Of a stretch of DNA of 64,000 nucleotides, positions 25,447-35,982 are shown piece by piece. The stretch comes from a bacterium. GTDB lineage: Bacteria; Desulfobacterota; Binatia; HRBIN30; CADEER01. The notes beneath the pieces were generated by a model. That model did no database searches, was not told the origin of the DNA, and saw only the letters and a list, made by a program, of their open reading frames with translations. Position 1 is the first letter of the stretch, and the number at the start of each line of letters is the position of its first letter. The stretch covers positions 703,001-767,000 of the forward strand of contig JAHBUY010000001.1 in the NCBI GenBank assembly GCA_019637795.1. The letters are read 5' to 3'. The position numbers were made by a program, and so were the translations under genes.

Positions 25447-27942
25447 ATGGCTGCACCGCCGCCAACTCCCCTCTACTGGCTGGTTCTCGGGCTGCTGCTC
25501 GGCCAGCTCGCCGGCGCGCAGGGGCCGACGCTGCCGTGGATGGTCGCCGCGGCCGCGATGGCGCTCGGCGTCGGGCTGGCGGCCCGGCGCCGCCGGCTGC
25601 TGCCGGCGGCTCTGACTGCCGCTGCCTTCGCGCTCGGCCACTGCCAGGCCCAGGCGGTGCTGCGGCGCGGCGATGCTCCGGACGACGTCGGGGCGCTGCG
25701 CGGGGCGCGCGCCTGGATCCGCGGCGTGGTCGTCGATGCCGCGCCAATCGGCGCCGCCGGCCAGCGCCTGATGGTCGACGTCCACGCCGCCCGCCGCGGC
25801 GCCGACTTCCAGCCGGCGCGCGGCGGCCTGCAGGTGCGCATCGACCACCCCGCCCTCGCCTGGCGGCGCGGCGACGGCATCGAGGCGCTGCTCGCGCCGC
25901 GCCCGCCGCGCAACTTCGGCAACCCCGGCGAGCTCGACTATCGCGCCTATCTCCAGCGCCGCGGCGTCACCGCCACCGCCGTCGCGCGCGACGACCGCGG
26001 CTGGCAACGCACGCCCGCGGACGACGACTGGCGGGCGCCCTTCGACCGCTGGCGCGCGGCGACCGCGGCCGCCGTCTCCGCGACCCTGCCGCCCGCCGAC
26101 GCGGCGATCGCGCGGGCGCTGCTGATCGGCGACACGAGCGGGCTCGACGATGCGCAGCGGGCGCGCTACGCGCGCGCCGGCGTCAGCCACGTGCTGGCGA
26201 TCTCCGGTCTGCACGTCGGCCTGGTCGCCGCCGCGGCCTACGCGGCGGCGCGCTGGCTGCTGGCGCGCAGCGAGCGCCTGCTGCTCACCGCCAGCGTACC
26301 GAAGCTGGCGATGGCGGGCAGCCTCGTCCCGCTCGCGCTCTACGGCGCCATCGCCGGCAGCAGCGTCGCCACCATGCGCGCCGAGCTGATGGCGGCGCTG
26401 GTCGCGGGCGGCCTGCTGCTCGACCGGCCGCGGGAATGGCTGGCGCCGGTGAGCGCGGCCGCCGGCCTGATCCTGCTCGGCCGGCCCGGCGCGGCGGCCG
26501 ACATCTCCTTCCAGCTCTCGTTCGTCGCCGTGCTCGCGATCGTGCTCGGCGTGCCGCGGCTCACCGCCTGGTGGGACGCCTGGGAGGAAGCCCGCCTGCT
26601 CCGTCTGCGCAGCCCGCACTGGCGTTGGCTGCGCTGGCTGGTGCTGTCGCAGGCGGTCACCGCCTGCGCGGTGGTGGCGACCGCGCCGCTCACCGCCTGG
26701 CACTTCAACCAGGTCTCGCTGGTGGCGCCGCTGGCCAATCTGGTGGTCGTGCCGCTGCTCGGGATCCTCACCGTCGCCGTCGGCCTGATCGGCACCGTCG
26801 CTGTCGCGCTGTGGCCGGCCGCGGCGCCGCCGCTGTTCTGGCTCGTCGGCATCGCCATTCGCGTCGCCGATCTCGGTACCGCCTGGCTCGCCGGCTGGCC
26901 GGGAGCGGCGGTGCGCGTCCCGACGCCCAGCCTGCTCGAGTTGGCGCTGGTGTATGCCGCGCTGGGCGGGTGCCTGCTGCGGTCGCGCCGCTGGCGCGCC
27001 TGGGTGGTCGGGCTCGCGCTCGGCGGTCTCGCCGTCGATGCCGCGGCCTGGGCGGTCGAGCGCCGCGCCGCCGGCGTGTTGCGGGTGACCTTCGTCTCGG
27101 TCGGCCAGGGCGACTGCACGGTGATCGAATTCCCCCGGCGGCAGGTGTGGGTGGTCGACGGCGGCGGGCTGGCGGGATCGCGGCTCGACGTCGGCGAGCG
27201 CGTGGTGGCGCCGGCGCTCTGGCGGCGCAAGATCCTGCGCCTCGACGCGCTGGTGCTCTCGCACGCCGACTACGACCACGCCGGCGGCCTCACCTTCCTG
27301 ACCGAGGCGTTCGCGCCGCCGCGACTGTGGTGGAACGGCCAGCCGGGGCGGGGCGCCGGATTCGCGGCCCTGCAACGGGCACTGCGCCGCGGCGCCGTCG
27401 CGCGCGAACAGCCGGCGCCCGGACACACGGCGCGCATCGACGGCGTCACGGTGCGCGTCCTCCATCCCGCGGCGGACGACGCCGGCGGCGACAACGACCG
27501 CTCGCTCACCCTGCAACTGCGCTTCGGGCCGACCGCGGTGCTGCTCCCCGGCGATCTCGAGGCGGCGGGCGAAGCGGCGCTGGTGGCGCGCTGGGGCGCG
27601 GGACTGCGCAGCACCATCCTCAAGGTGCCGCACCACGGCAGCGCGACATCCAGCACCCCGGCGTTCCTCGACGCCGTCGCGCCGCGTCTCGCCGTCGTCT
27701 CCGCCGGCGCCGACAACCGCTTCGGCTTTCCCGCGCCCGCCGTCGAGCGCGCCTATCGGGAGCGCCGCGCCGCGCTGTGGCGGACCGACCGCGACGGCGC
27801 CGTCGCGGTCGTCATCGACGCCGACGGCGCCGTCGCGGTGCGCGGCGGAGGCGGGCGCGCGGCCGCGCTCGCGCCCCTCCCGCCGTCGCTTGACAGTCAG
27901 AAAAGCGGAAGCCTAAAAGGCGGCGTCGCTGATCCTGAGTGA
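25447..27942 (+). CDS. comEC: ComEC/Rec2 DNA-uptake channel protein
   Basis: 831 residues, full length. An N-terminal DUF4131/OB region follows two membrane helices. The competence channel domain lies around residues 200-520 (SHVLAISGLHVGLVAAAAY, SFQLSFVAVLAIVLGVPRL). The C-terminal metallo-beta-lactamase domain (about 540-830) has VSVGQGDCTVIEF, the metal motif HADYDHAGG (about 605) and the HHGS site (about 730). It conducts single-stranded DNA into the cytosol, and the beta-lactamase domain probably degrades the other strand. ATG 25447 is preferred over an upstream TTG. The promoter of the next gene is embedded in its 3' end. Confidence 0.93.
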   Translation: MAAPPPTPLYWLVLGLLLGQLAGAQGPTLPWMVAAAAMALGVGLAARRRRLLPAALTAAAFALGHCQAQAVLRRGDAPDDVGALRGARAWIRGVVVDAAPIGAAGQRLMVDVHAARRGADFQPARGGLQVRIDHPALAWRRGDGIEALLAPRPPRNFGNPGELDYRAYLQRRGVTATAVARDDRGWQRTPADDDWRAPFDRWRAATAAAVSATLPPADAAIARALLIGDTSGLDDAQRARYARAGVSHVLAISGLHVGLVAAAAYAAARWLLARSERLLLTASVPKLAMAGSLVPLALYGAIAGSSVATMRAELMAALVAGGLLLDRPREWLAPVSAAAGLILLGRPGAAADISFQLSFVAVLAIVLGVPRLTAWWDAWEEARLLRLRSPHWRWLRWLVLSQAVTACAVVATAPLTAWHFNQVSLVAPLANLVVVPLLGILTVAVGLIGTVAVALWPAAAPPLFWLVGIAIRVADLGTAWLAGWPGAAVRVPTPSLLELALVYAALGGCLLRSRRWRAWVVGLALGGLAVDAAAWAVERRAAGVLRVTFVSVGQGDCTVIEFPRRQVWVVDGGGLAGSRLDVGERVVAPALWRRKILRLDALVLSHADYDHAGGLTFLTEAFAPPRLWWNGQPGRGAGFAALQRALRRGAVAREQPAPGHTARIDGVTVRVLHPAADDAGGDNDRSLTLQLRFGPTAVLLPGDLEAAGEAALVARWGAGLRSTILKVPHHGSATSSTPAFLDAVAPRLAVVSAGADNRFGFPAPAVERAYRERRAALWRTDRDGAVAVVIDADGAVAVRGGGGRAAALAPLPPSLDSQKSGSLKGGVADPE
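27890..27919 (+). promoter_or_regulatory. promoter of the DUF1302 gene
   Basis: TTGACA (27890-27895), an 18-nt spacer and TAAAAG (27914-27919), inside the last codons of comEC. It leaves a leader of about 110 nt before the ATG at 28039, which has a GGAGGGGGG ribosome site. Confidence 0.6.
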
Positions 27943-28038
27943 CGTCGGCGCGCGCGCAACAACGCGCGGGGACGGTGGGGCACCAGGCCGACGACTCGGG
28001 CGGCTCTGCGCGCGGTACGGGTCGAAAGGAGGGGGGAA

Positions 28039-29922
28039 ATGGTGAGACGGCAAGCCTGGCTGGCATGGCTGGCGGGCGGCGTGGCACTCCTGCTCTCCAG
28101 CGGCGCGCGCGGCATCTACCTCGACGAGGCGCAGAACATCACGCTGCGCGGCCGCATCTACAGCCAGTTCTCGGTGCGCAGCGAGGACTCCCAGGTCTTC
28201 ACCTTCCCGGAGACGTTCACCGGCCAACTGGTGCAGAACCGCAACTTCTTCAATCCCGAGGTCGACGCCAAGCTGACCTCGTACTTCAACTGGATGAACG
28301 GCTCGTGGGCGGACTTCATGACGCCCGACGATTTCCGCTTCCGGATCGCCGCCTGGGCCTTCTACGACGGCATCTACGACTACGGCTCGGCGCAGTTCGA
28401 CCGCCAGCAGGCGCAAATGAACAGCACGTTCAACAACGCCGTGCCGCCGATGACGCCGCGCACCAACGGCTGGTACGCCCGCGGCGCCAGCATCAAGCTG
28501 CCGAAGACCGCGACCAGCGCGACCAGCTTCGGCCAGGTCTTCGACGGCTACAGCGAAATGGTGCCGCGCGACATCTACGCCCACCAGGCGCGCGTCAACG
28601 AGCTCTACCTCAGCTATTCGAAGGGACCCTTCTTCCTCCGCTTCGGCCGCCAGAGCATCTCCTGGGGCGAGTCGGACACCATCGCCCTGCTCGACCAGAG
28701 CAACCCGTTCGACATCACCATCGCGGCGCCGGGCCTGTTCGAGGACATCGACGAAGCGCGCATTCCGCTCTACACGCTGCGCACCAGCTACAACCTGTTC
28801 GACGTGCTCGGTCCCCTGTCGAGCGGCTTCGTCGAAGGCTACTGGGTGCCCGGCTTCATCGACAACACCACCGCCCAGGTGCCGTTGATCGCCGGCGTCA
28901 GCCCCTACTCGCCGCGCGGCATCGATCCGCAGAAGCAGGCGGGGTTGCCGGGCGGCGTCTTCCCGCCGACGTTCCAGTTCCTGTACTTCGACCACACCCT
29001 GCCGCAGGACATCTCCAGCAGCCGCTGGGGCATCCGGCTGCAGAGCGTCGTCGATCGCTTCCTGACCCTGCAGACCTGGGTCTACCGCACCTACCCGCAG
29101 GGTCCGACGCCGGTGAAGCTCGGCTTCCAGGAGAGCCCGAACACGCCGGTACGGATCAACGGCACCAACTTCTTCCCGGTCATCCTCGAGCACAAGCCGG
29201 TGATGGTCTACGGCCTGGCGGGCACGTTCTTCTCCGAGTGGCTGGACGGCATCATCCGCCTCAACGCCCAGTTCTTCGAGCACGAGGCCGGCTTCATCCC
29301 GCAGAAGAACCTCAACATCTGTCCCCAGGACCAGCAGCACCCGGGGCAGTGCGCGCCCTATCCGAAGCGCCCCAACCTGCGCCCCAACGCGATCACCAGC
29401 CCGGGCAACATCCCCTACGCCGACGTGCTGCGCTACGAGATCGGCTTCGACCGCTTCTTCTTCGCCCGCTTCCTCAACCCGACCAACAGCTTCGTGCTCA
29501 GCAGCTCGATCGTCGGCTCGTGGAACGCGTCGGCGGACAACGGCGACCCCGCGAAGCACTTCCGCATGCAGGGCCAGCTCAAGCCGGGCCCGGTCTGCTT
29601 CCAGGGCAACGGGCAGGGACAGTGCAACGTCTTCCGCCAGCGCGGCAACTTCCAGAACGACTACGTCAACGCCTACGAGGCCGACGCGCAGGGGCAGATC
29701 ACCATGCAGACGGACTACCTGCACGGCCGCCTGTCGCCGCGCCTCACGTACATCCAGTTCGTCCGCGGCACCGCCGCCCTGCACCCGACGCTAACCTATC
29801 GCTGGAACGACTGGCTCCTGTTCCAGGCCGACTACGTCTACATCTCGGGCGCCTACCAGTCGGTCGGCTTCTTCCGCGACCGCGACCAGGCGTCGTTCCG
29901 CGTCACGTACCAGTTGAATTGA
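28039..29922 (+). CDS. DUF1302-type outer-membrane beta-barrel protein
   Basis: 627 residues. Signal peptide (LAWLAGGVALLLSSGARG), then a long series of amphipathic strands ending in an aromatic C-terminus (SFRVTYQLN) typical of outer-membrane barrels. The central stretch FFLRFGRQSISWGESDTIAL followed by DQSNPFDITI is characteristic of DUF1302. Such proteins are thought to pass or bind hydrophobic compounds, and in other bacteria lie beside DUF1329 genes; no DUF1329 gene is here. It has its own promoter and ribosome site and is followed by a hairpin-bearing gap. Confidence 0.82.
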   Translation: MVRRQAWLAWLAGGVALLLSSGARGIYLDEAQNITLRGRIYSQFSVRSEDSQVFTFPETFTGQLVQNRNFFNPEVDAKLTSYFNWMNGSWADFMTPDDFRFRIAAWAFYDGIYDYGSAQFDRQQAQMNSTFNNAVPPMTPRTNGWYARGASIKLPKTATSATSFGQVFDGYSEMVPRDIYAHQARVNELYLSYSKGPFFLRFGRQSISWGESDTIALLDQSNPFDITIAAPGLFEDIDEARIPLYTLRTSYNLFDVLGPLSSGFVEGYWVPGFIDNTTAQVPLIAGVSPYSPRGIDPQKQAGLPGGVFPPTFQFLYFDHTLPQDISSSRWGIRLQSVVDRFLTLQTWVYRTYPQGPTPVKLGFQESPNTPVRINGTNFFPVILEHKPVMVYGLAGTFFSEWLDGIIRLNAQFFEHEAGFIPQKNLNICPQDQQHPGQCAPYPKRPNLRPNAITSPGNIPYADVLRYEIGFDRFFFARFLNPTNSFVLSSSIVGSWNASADNGDPAKHFRMQGQLKPGPVCFQGNGQGQCNVFRQRGNFQNDYVNAYEADAQGQITMQTDYLHGRLSPRLTYIQFVRGTAALHPTLTYRWNDWLLFQADYVYISGAYQSVGFFRDRDQASFRVTYQLN

Positions 29923-29925
29923 CCC

Positions 29926-30016
29926 GGAGGGCCGCGCGCTGCGGTGGATGGCAACGGGCGCTGAAGTCCCTCGCCTCGTCCCATCCTGCGACGGCCGCGC
30001 GGGAGCGCGGCCCTCC
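29926..30016. repeat. GGAGGGCCGCGC inverted repeat with 8-bp hairpin
   Basis: GGAGGGCCGCGC (29926-29937) and its inverse GCGCGGCCCTCC (30005-30016) bracket the DUF1302 3' gap. The right part itself is a perfect hairpin, GGCCGCGC-GGGA-GCGCGGCC (29993-30012). A more degenerate copy follows at about 30050-30079. The same hairpin recurs at 53539-53558. Confidence 0.6.
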
Positions 30017-30083
30017 AGCGAAGACGGCGTCGCATCCCTTCGCGGTTGCACGGCCCCCCGCAGGAGCGCGGTCGTCCAGGGTG

Positions 30084-31025
30084 TCAGATGCGATTCGCGG
30101 CGACGATGTCGGCGATCGTCCGCTGCCAGGCGATCCGCGGCTGCCACCCGGTCGCGGCGCGCAGCGCGGCGGGGCTGCCGACCAGGCGCGCCACTGGCGA
30201 GCGACGCTGGCGGTCGGCGGCGGCCACGATCTCGACCGACACCCCGACGGCGGCGATGAGGTCGTCGAGCAGCGAGCGGATCGAGCGGCCGACGCCGGAG
30301 CAGACGTTGTACACCGCCCCGCGCCGGCCGCGCTCGGCGATCGCGACGTAGGCGTCGACGACGTCGCGCACGTCGCTGAAGTCGCGCACCGGGTCGAGGT
30401 CGCCGACCTCGATCCGCGGCGGCGCCGCGCCGCGCGCCACCGCCAGCAACTGCCGGGCGAAGTCGGCGCTGACGAAGCGCGCATCCTGCCCCGGACCGAT
30501 GTGGTTGAACGGCCGCACCCGCACGACGTCGAGCCCCATGCCGTCCGCCCACTGCCCGGCCACCACCTCGGCCGCCGCCTTGCTCGCGCCATAGGCGCTG
30601 AGCGGCCGCAACGGCACCGATTCGACGATCGGCTGCGCGTCGTCCGCCACCGCGCCGTAGCTGTCCGACGACCCCACCACCAGCACGCGGCAGCGCGGCG
30701 CGTGCCGGTGGATCGCGGCGAGCAGGTGCACTACCCCCAGCGCGTTGACGGTGAACACGCCGGCGGGGTCGGCGGCGGCGTCCGGCACGAAGGTGCGCGC
30801 CGCGAGATGGAACACCACCTCGGGCGTCACCGCCGCGACGATCGCGGCGACGGCGCCGCCGTCGCTGACATCGAGCGGGCGCAGCGACGCCGCCGCGAGC
30901 CCGGCGAGCGCCGGCACGCGGTCGGCGCGGCGCACGGTGCCGTGCACGTCGGCGCCACCGGCCCGCAACCGCGTCGCGAGATGGCGGCCGGCGAAGCCGT
31001 CGATCCCGGTGACGAGCGCCCGCAT
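30084..31025 (-). CDS. rmd: NAD-dependent epimerase, GDP-4-keto-6-deoxymannose reductase-like
   Basis: 313 residues, extended SDR. N-terminal GTDGFAG-type Rossmann loop (VTGIDGFAGRHLATRL), catalytic Ser in GSSDSYG and YxxxK in SAYGASK. The substrate signature VRVRPFNHIGPGQ and the FVSADFARQLL stretch match RMD, which reduces GDP-4-keto-6-deoxy-D-mannose to GDP-D-rhamnose. GDP-fucose synthase or another nucleotide-sugar epimerase is the alternative. The start is ATG 31025. It is the last gene of an envelope-sugar operon, after the cupin and the UbiA-family gene. Confidence 0.82.
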   Translation of the reverse strand: MRALVTGIDGFAGRHLATRLRAGGADVHGTVRRADRVPALAGLAAASLRPLDVSDGGAVAAIVAAVTPEVVFHLAARTFVPDAAADPAGVFTVNALGVVHLLAAIHRHAPRCRVLVVGSSDSYGAVADDAQPIVESVPLRPLSAYGASKAAAEVVAGQWADGMGLDVVRVRPFNHIGPGQDARFVSADFARQLLAVARGAAPPRIEVGDLDPVRDFSDVRDVVDAYVAIAERGRRGAVYNVCSGVGRSIRSLLDDLIAAVGVSVEIVAAADRQRRSPVARLVGSPAALRAATGWQPRIAWQRTIADIVAANRI

Positions 31026-31045
31026 CGCCAGGCTGCCACCCCGCG

Positions 31046-31417
31046 TCAGCCGCCGGCGCGGCCGTAGCGGTCGGCGAGGCGGACGACGTCGTCGAGCTCC
31101 GGGGTCGAAACCTCGAGCACCTGGCAATCGGTGCGCGCCGCCAGACGGTGCACGCGGCCCGGCCAGACGTGCACCCGCTCGCCCGGCTCCAGGCGATGCG
31201 TGGTCAGCGCGCCCTCGCTCTCGCCCAGCGTCAGCTCGAGCGTGCCTGCCAGCACGTACAGCGTCTCGTCCTTCTGCCGGTGGTACTGGAGGCTGAGCGA
31301 CTCGCCGGCGCGGATGTGCAGGATCTTGCCGACGTAGCGGTCGGTGTGGGCCCAGATCAGCTCGTGCCCCCACGGCTTGTCGATCCGCTCGCCGTGGCGG
31401 CGCTCGTCGCGACCCAT
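31046..31417 (-). CDS. cupin, mannose-6-phosphate isomerase type II-like
   Basis: 123 residues, a single cupin barrel. Metal-binding cupin motifs are visible: SLQYHRQKDETLYVLAG (His, Glu) and the second His in VHVWPGRVHRL. The N-terminus DKPWGHELIW matches the type II phosphomannose isomerase / GDP-mannose pyrophosphorylase C-terminal domain, so sugar-phosphate isomerisation is likely. The start codon overlaps the stop of the UbiA-family gene (TGATG), implying coupling. Together with the RMD-like gene it suggests synthesis of a mannose-derived deoxysugar. Confidence 0.8.
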   Translation of the reverse strand: MGRDERRHGERIDKPWGHELIWAHTDRYVGKILHIRAGESLSLQYHRQKDETLYVLAGTLELTLGESEGALTTHRLEPGERVHVWPGRVHRLAARTDCQVLEVSTPELDDVVRLADRYGRAGG

Positions 31418-32292
31418 CACGGCCAGTACAGCACCAGCGCCGCGGTGAGGATCCACAGCACGACGCCGAGCAGGAGCGGTTGGTCGGAGAGCAGGAGCTG
31501 CGTCGGATTGCCGCCCTCCTCCTTCTGGTGGACGAGGTAGAGGTAGCGGAAGATCCCGAACAGGACGAACGGGATGGTCAGGTACAGCTTGTCGGTGCCG
31601 AGCTTCTCCTGCACCTCCGGCGACGCCGTGTAGCTGGCGTACGCCACCACGACGGAGGCGGTCACTACCGACATCATCTGATCGAGGAAGTACGGGCTGT
31701 ACTCGCGCAGCGCCGCGCGGTGCTCCTCGGCGCGGCCCTCGAGCAGCACCAGCTCGTGGCGCCGCTTGGCGAAGCCGAGGAAGAGCGCCAGCAGGAAGGT
31801 GCAGATGATGAGCCACGGCGACACCGGGACGCCGATGACGACGCCGCCCGCCGCGGCCCGGATCACGAAGCCGGTGGCGATCGACATCACGTCGAGGATC
31901 ACCATCTCCTTGAAGGCGAAGGTGTAGACCACCTGCAACAGCAGGTAGCCGACCGTCAGGACGAGGAAGCCGCTGCCCAGCATCCCCGCGCCGACCAGGC
32001 CGGCGGCCATCAGCGCCAGCGACAGCCCGATCGCCACGCCGCGCGACACCCGGCCGGACGGCAATGGCCGGCGCGACTTGAGCGGATGCTGACGGTCGCG
32101 CTCGCAGTCGCGCAGGTCGTTCATCACGTAGGCGCCGCTGGCGACGGCGCAGAAGCACACGAACGCCGTCACCACCCGCGCCGAATCGGCCCAGACGAAC
32201 AGGTGCTTGGAGAAGATCAGGGCCGCGAAGAGCACGGTGTTCTTCGCCCACTGCGTCGGCCGCAGCAACTGCCAGACGTCGCGCACCAGCAC
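31417..32292 (-). CDS. UbiA-family prenyltransferase, decaprenyl-phosphate phosphoribosyltransferase-like
   Basis: 291 residues from GTG 32292 (GTG 32286 and GTG 32376 are possible). Nine or so membrane helices. It carries the polar motif YVMNDLRDCERDRQHPLKSR (NDxxDxxxD, binding prenyl phosphate through magnesium) and the opening LLRPTQWAKNTVLFAALIFS. The latter is typical of the DPPR-synthase branch that joins phosphoribose to decaprenyl phosphate for arabinan or related wall sugars. No DprE1/DprE2 partner is in the window, so another prenyl-phosphate sugar product is possible. It heads a three-gene operon. Confidence 0.82.
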   Translation of the reverse strand: MLVRDVWQLLRPTQWAKNTVLFAALIFSKHLFVWADSARVVTAFVCFCAVASGAYVMNDLRDCERDRQHPLKSRRPLPSGRVSRGVAIGLSLALMAAGLVGAGMLGSGFLVLTVGYLLLQVVYTFAFKEMVILDVMSIATGFVIRAAAGGVVIGVPVSPWLIICTFLLALFLGFAKRRHELVLLEGRAEEHRAALREYSPYFLDQMMSVVTASVVVAYASYTASPEVQEKLGTDKLYLTIPFVLFGIFRYLYLVHQKEEGGNPTQLLLSDQPLLLGVVLWILTAALVLYWP

Positions 32293-32404
32293 CCCGGCCC
32301 CGGCGACGGCCCCGCTGCGGGCCTCGAGTTTGCGCGCCTCTTCCAGGTCAGCCCCCGTCCGAGGGTGCAGTACCACGCCGTATGCGCTGAAACCACAGCG
32401 ACGC

Positions 32405-32444
32405 CGCGCCCTCGGTGGTTCTCCGTGGCCTCCGTGGTGTAATG
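32405..32444. repeat. half-copy of the CCACGGAGG palindrome family
   Basis: CTCGGTGGTTCTCCGTGGCC continuing TCCGTGGTG, just before the MFS gene start. It reads as one arm of a CCACGGAGG-type palindrome; the left arm is only weakly present (ACCACAGCGACG near 32392). Confidence 0.4.
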
Positions 32445-33743
32445 CCGGAGCGATGTCCGAATTCCGCTCGGCGCTGCGCAACCCGTGGTGGATCCCGCCG
32501 ATCCTCGGCGGCGTGCCGGACGTCGAGCCGCGCCTGATCTCGCTGCTCGGACTGGTCGCCCTGGCGCTGTTCTTCGAGCAGTACGACAACTCGATGCTGA
32601 CGGCGGCGCTGAAGCACATCGCCGCCGACCTCGAGATGCCCGAGAAGGACCTCGGCAGCTTCCTGGCGATGGTGAAGCTCGGCGCGGTGCCGGCGTTCCT
32701 CATCGTCCCGTTCGCCGACCGCATCGGTCGCCGCCGCGTCTTCCTCGCCGGCGTGCTGCTGTTCAGCCTCGGCACCCTGGCGACGGCGTTCACCCAGACG
32801 GCGCTGCAGTTCGTGCTCGCCCAGACGGTGACCCGCACCTTCATGCTCACCGCCTCGGCGGTCGCCTTCGTGATCGTCACCGAGGAATTCCCGGCCCTGC
32901 ACCGCGGCTGGGCGATCGGCATGCTCGGCGCGCTGGCCGCCTGCGGCAACGGCCTCGGCGCGGCGCTGTTCGCCGCCGTCGACGTGCTGCCCTACGGCTG
33001 GCGCGCCCTGTACGTCATCGGCCTCGTGCCGCTGTTCCTGGCGCCGCTGCTGCGGCGGCGGGTGCCGGAGACGCACCGCTTCCGCCACCATCGCGCCGCC
33101 GCGCTGGCGCAGGGCGACGACGCCGGCGTGCTGGCCGGCTGGTACCGGCCGCTGCTCGACCTCGCCCGGCGCTATCCGGGCCGCGCCCTCGCCATCGCCC
33201 TGGTCGGCGGCCTGATGGCGGTCGGCGAATCGGCGGTGTTCCAGTTCACCGCCTACTTCGTGCTGACCGTGCACGGCTGGTCGCCGGGCGAATTCGCGCT
33301 GATGTTCATCATCGGCGGTGCCGTCGGGATCATCGGCAACATCGTCGCCGGCCGCATCGGCGACCGCGTCGGTCGCCGCGCCGTCGGCTTCACCTTCCTG
33401 GCGCTCTTCCCGCTCTTCGCCTGGACCTTCTACCACGGGCCGGGATGGATGCTGCCCATCGCCTGGTCGCTGTTCGTCTTCTGCAACACCGCCGGCGGCG
33501 TCGTCGTCCGCGCCTTCTCCACCGAGCTCTTCCCGACCTCGTACCGCGGCACCTCGGCGGCCTGGCTGTCGCTGGTGCAGACCCTCGGCTGGGCCCTCGG
33601 CCTGGCGCTGGTCTCGCTGGTCGGCGGCGAGATCGCCGCCGCCACCAGTTGGATCTCGACCGTCGTGCTGGTCGCGGCCGTCGCCCTGCTGGGGCTGCCG
33701 GAGACCTACCAGCAGGAGCTCGAAGCCATCAGCCGTGATCCCG

Positions 33744-35933
<2,190 letters not shown>

Positions 35934-35982
35934 GCGCGGGACCAGCGCGCGGGCGACGCGAAGCGCCGCCCGCGCGCTGCAT

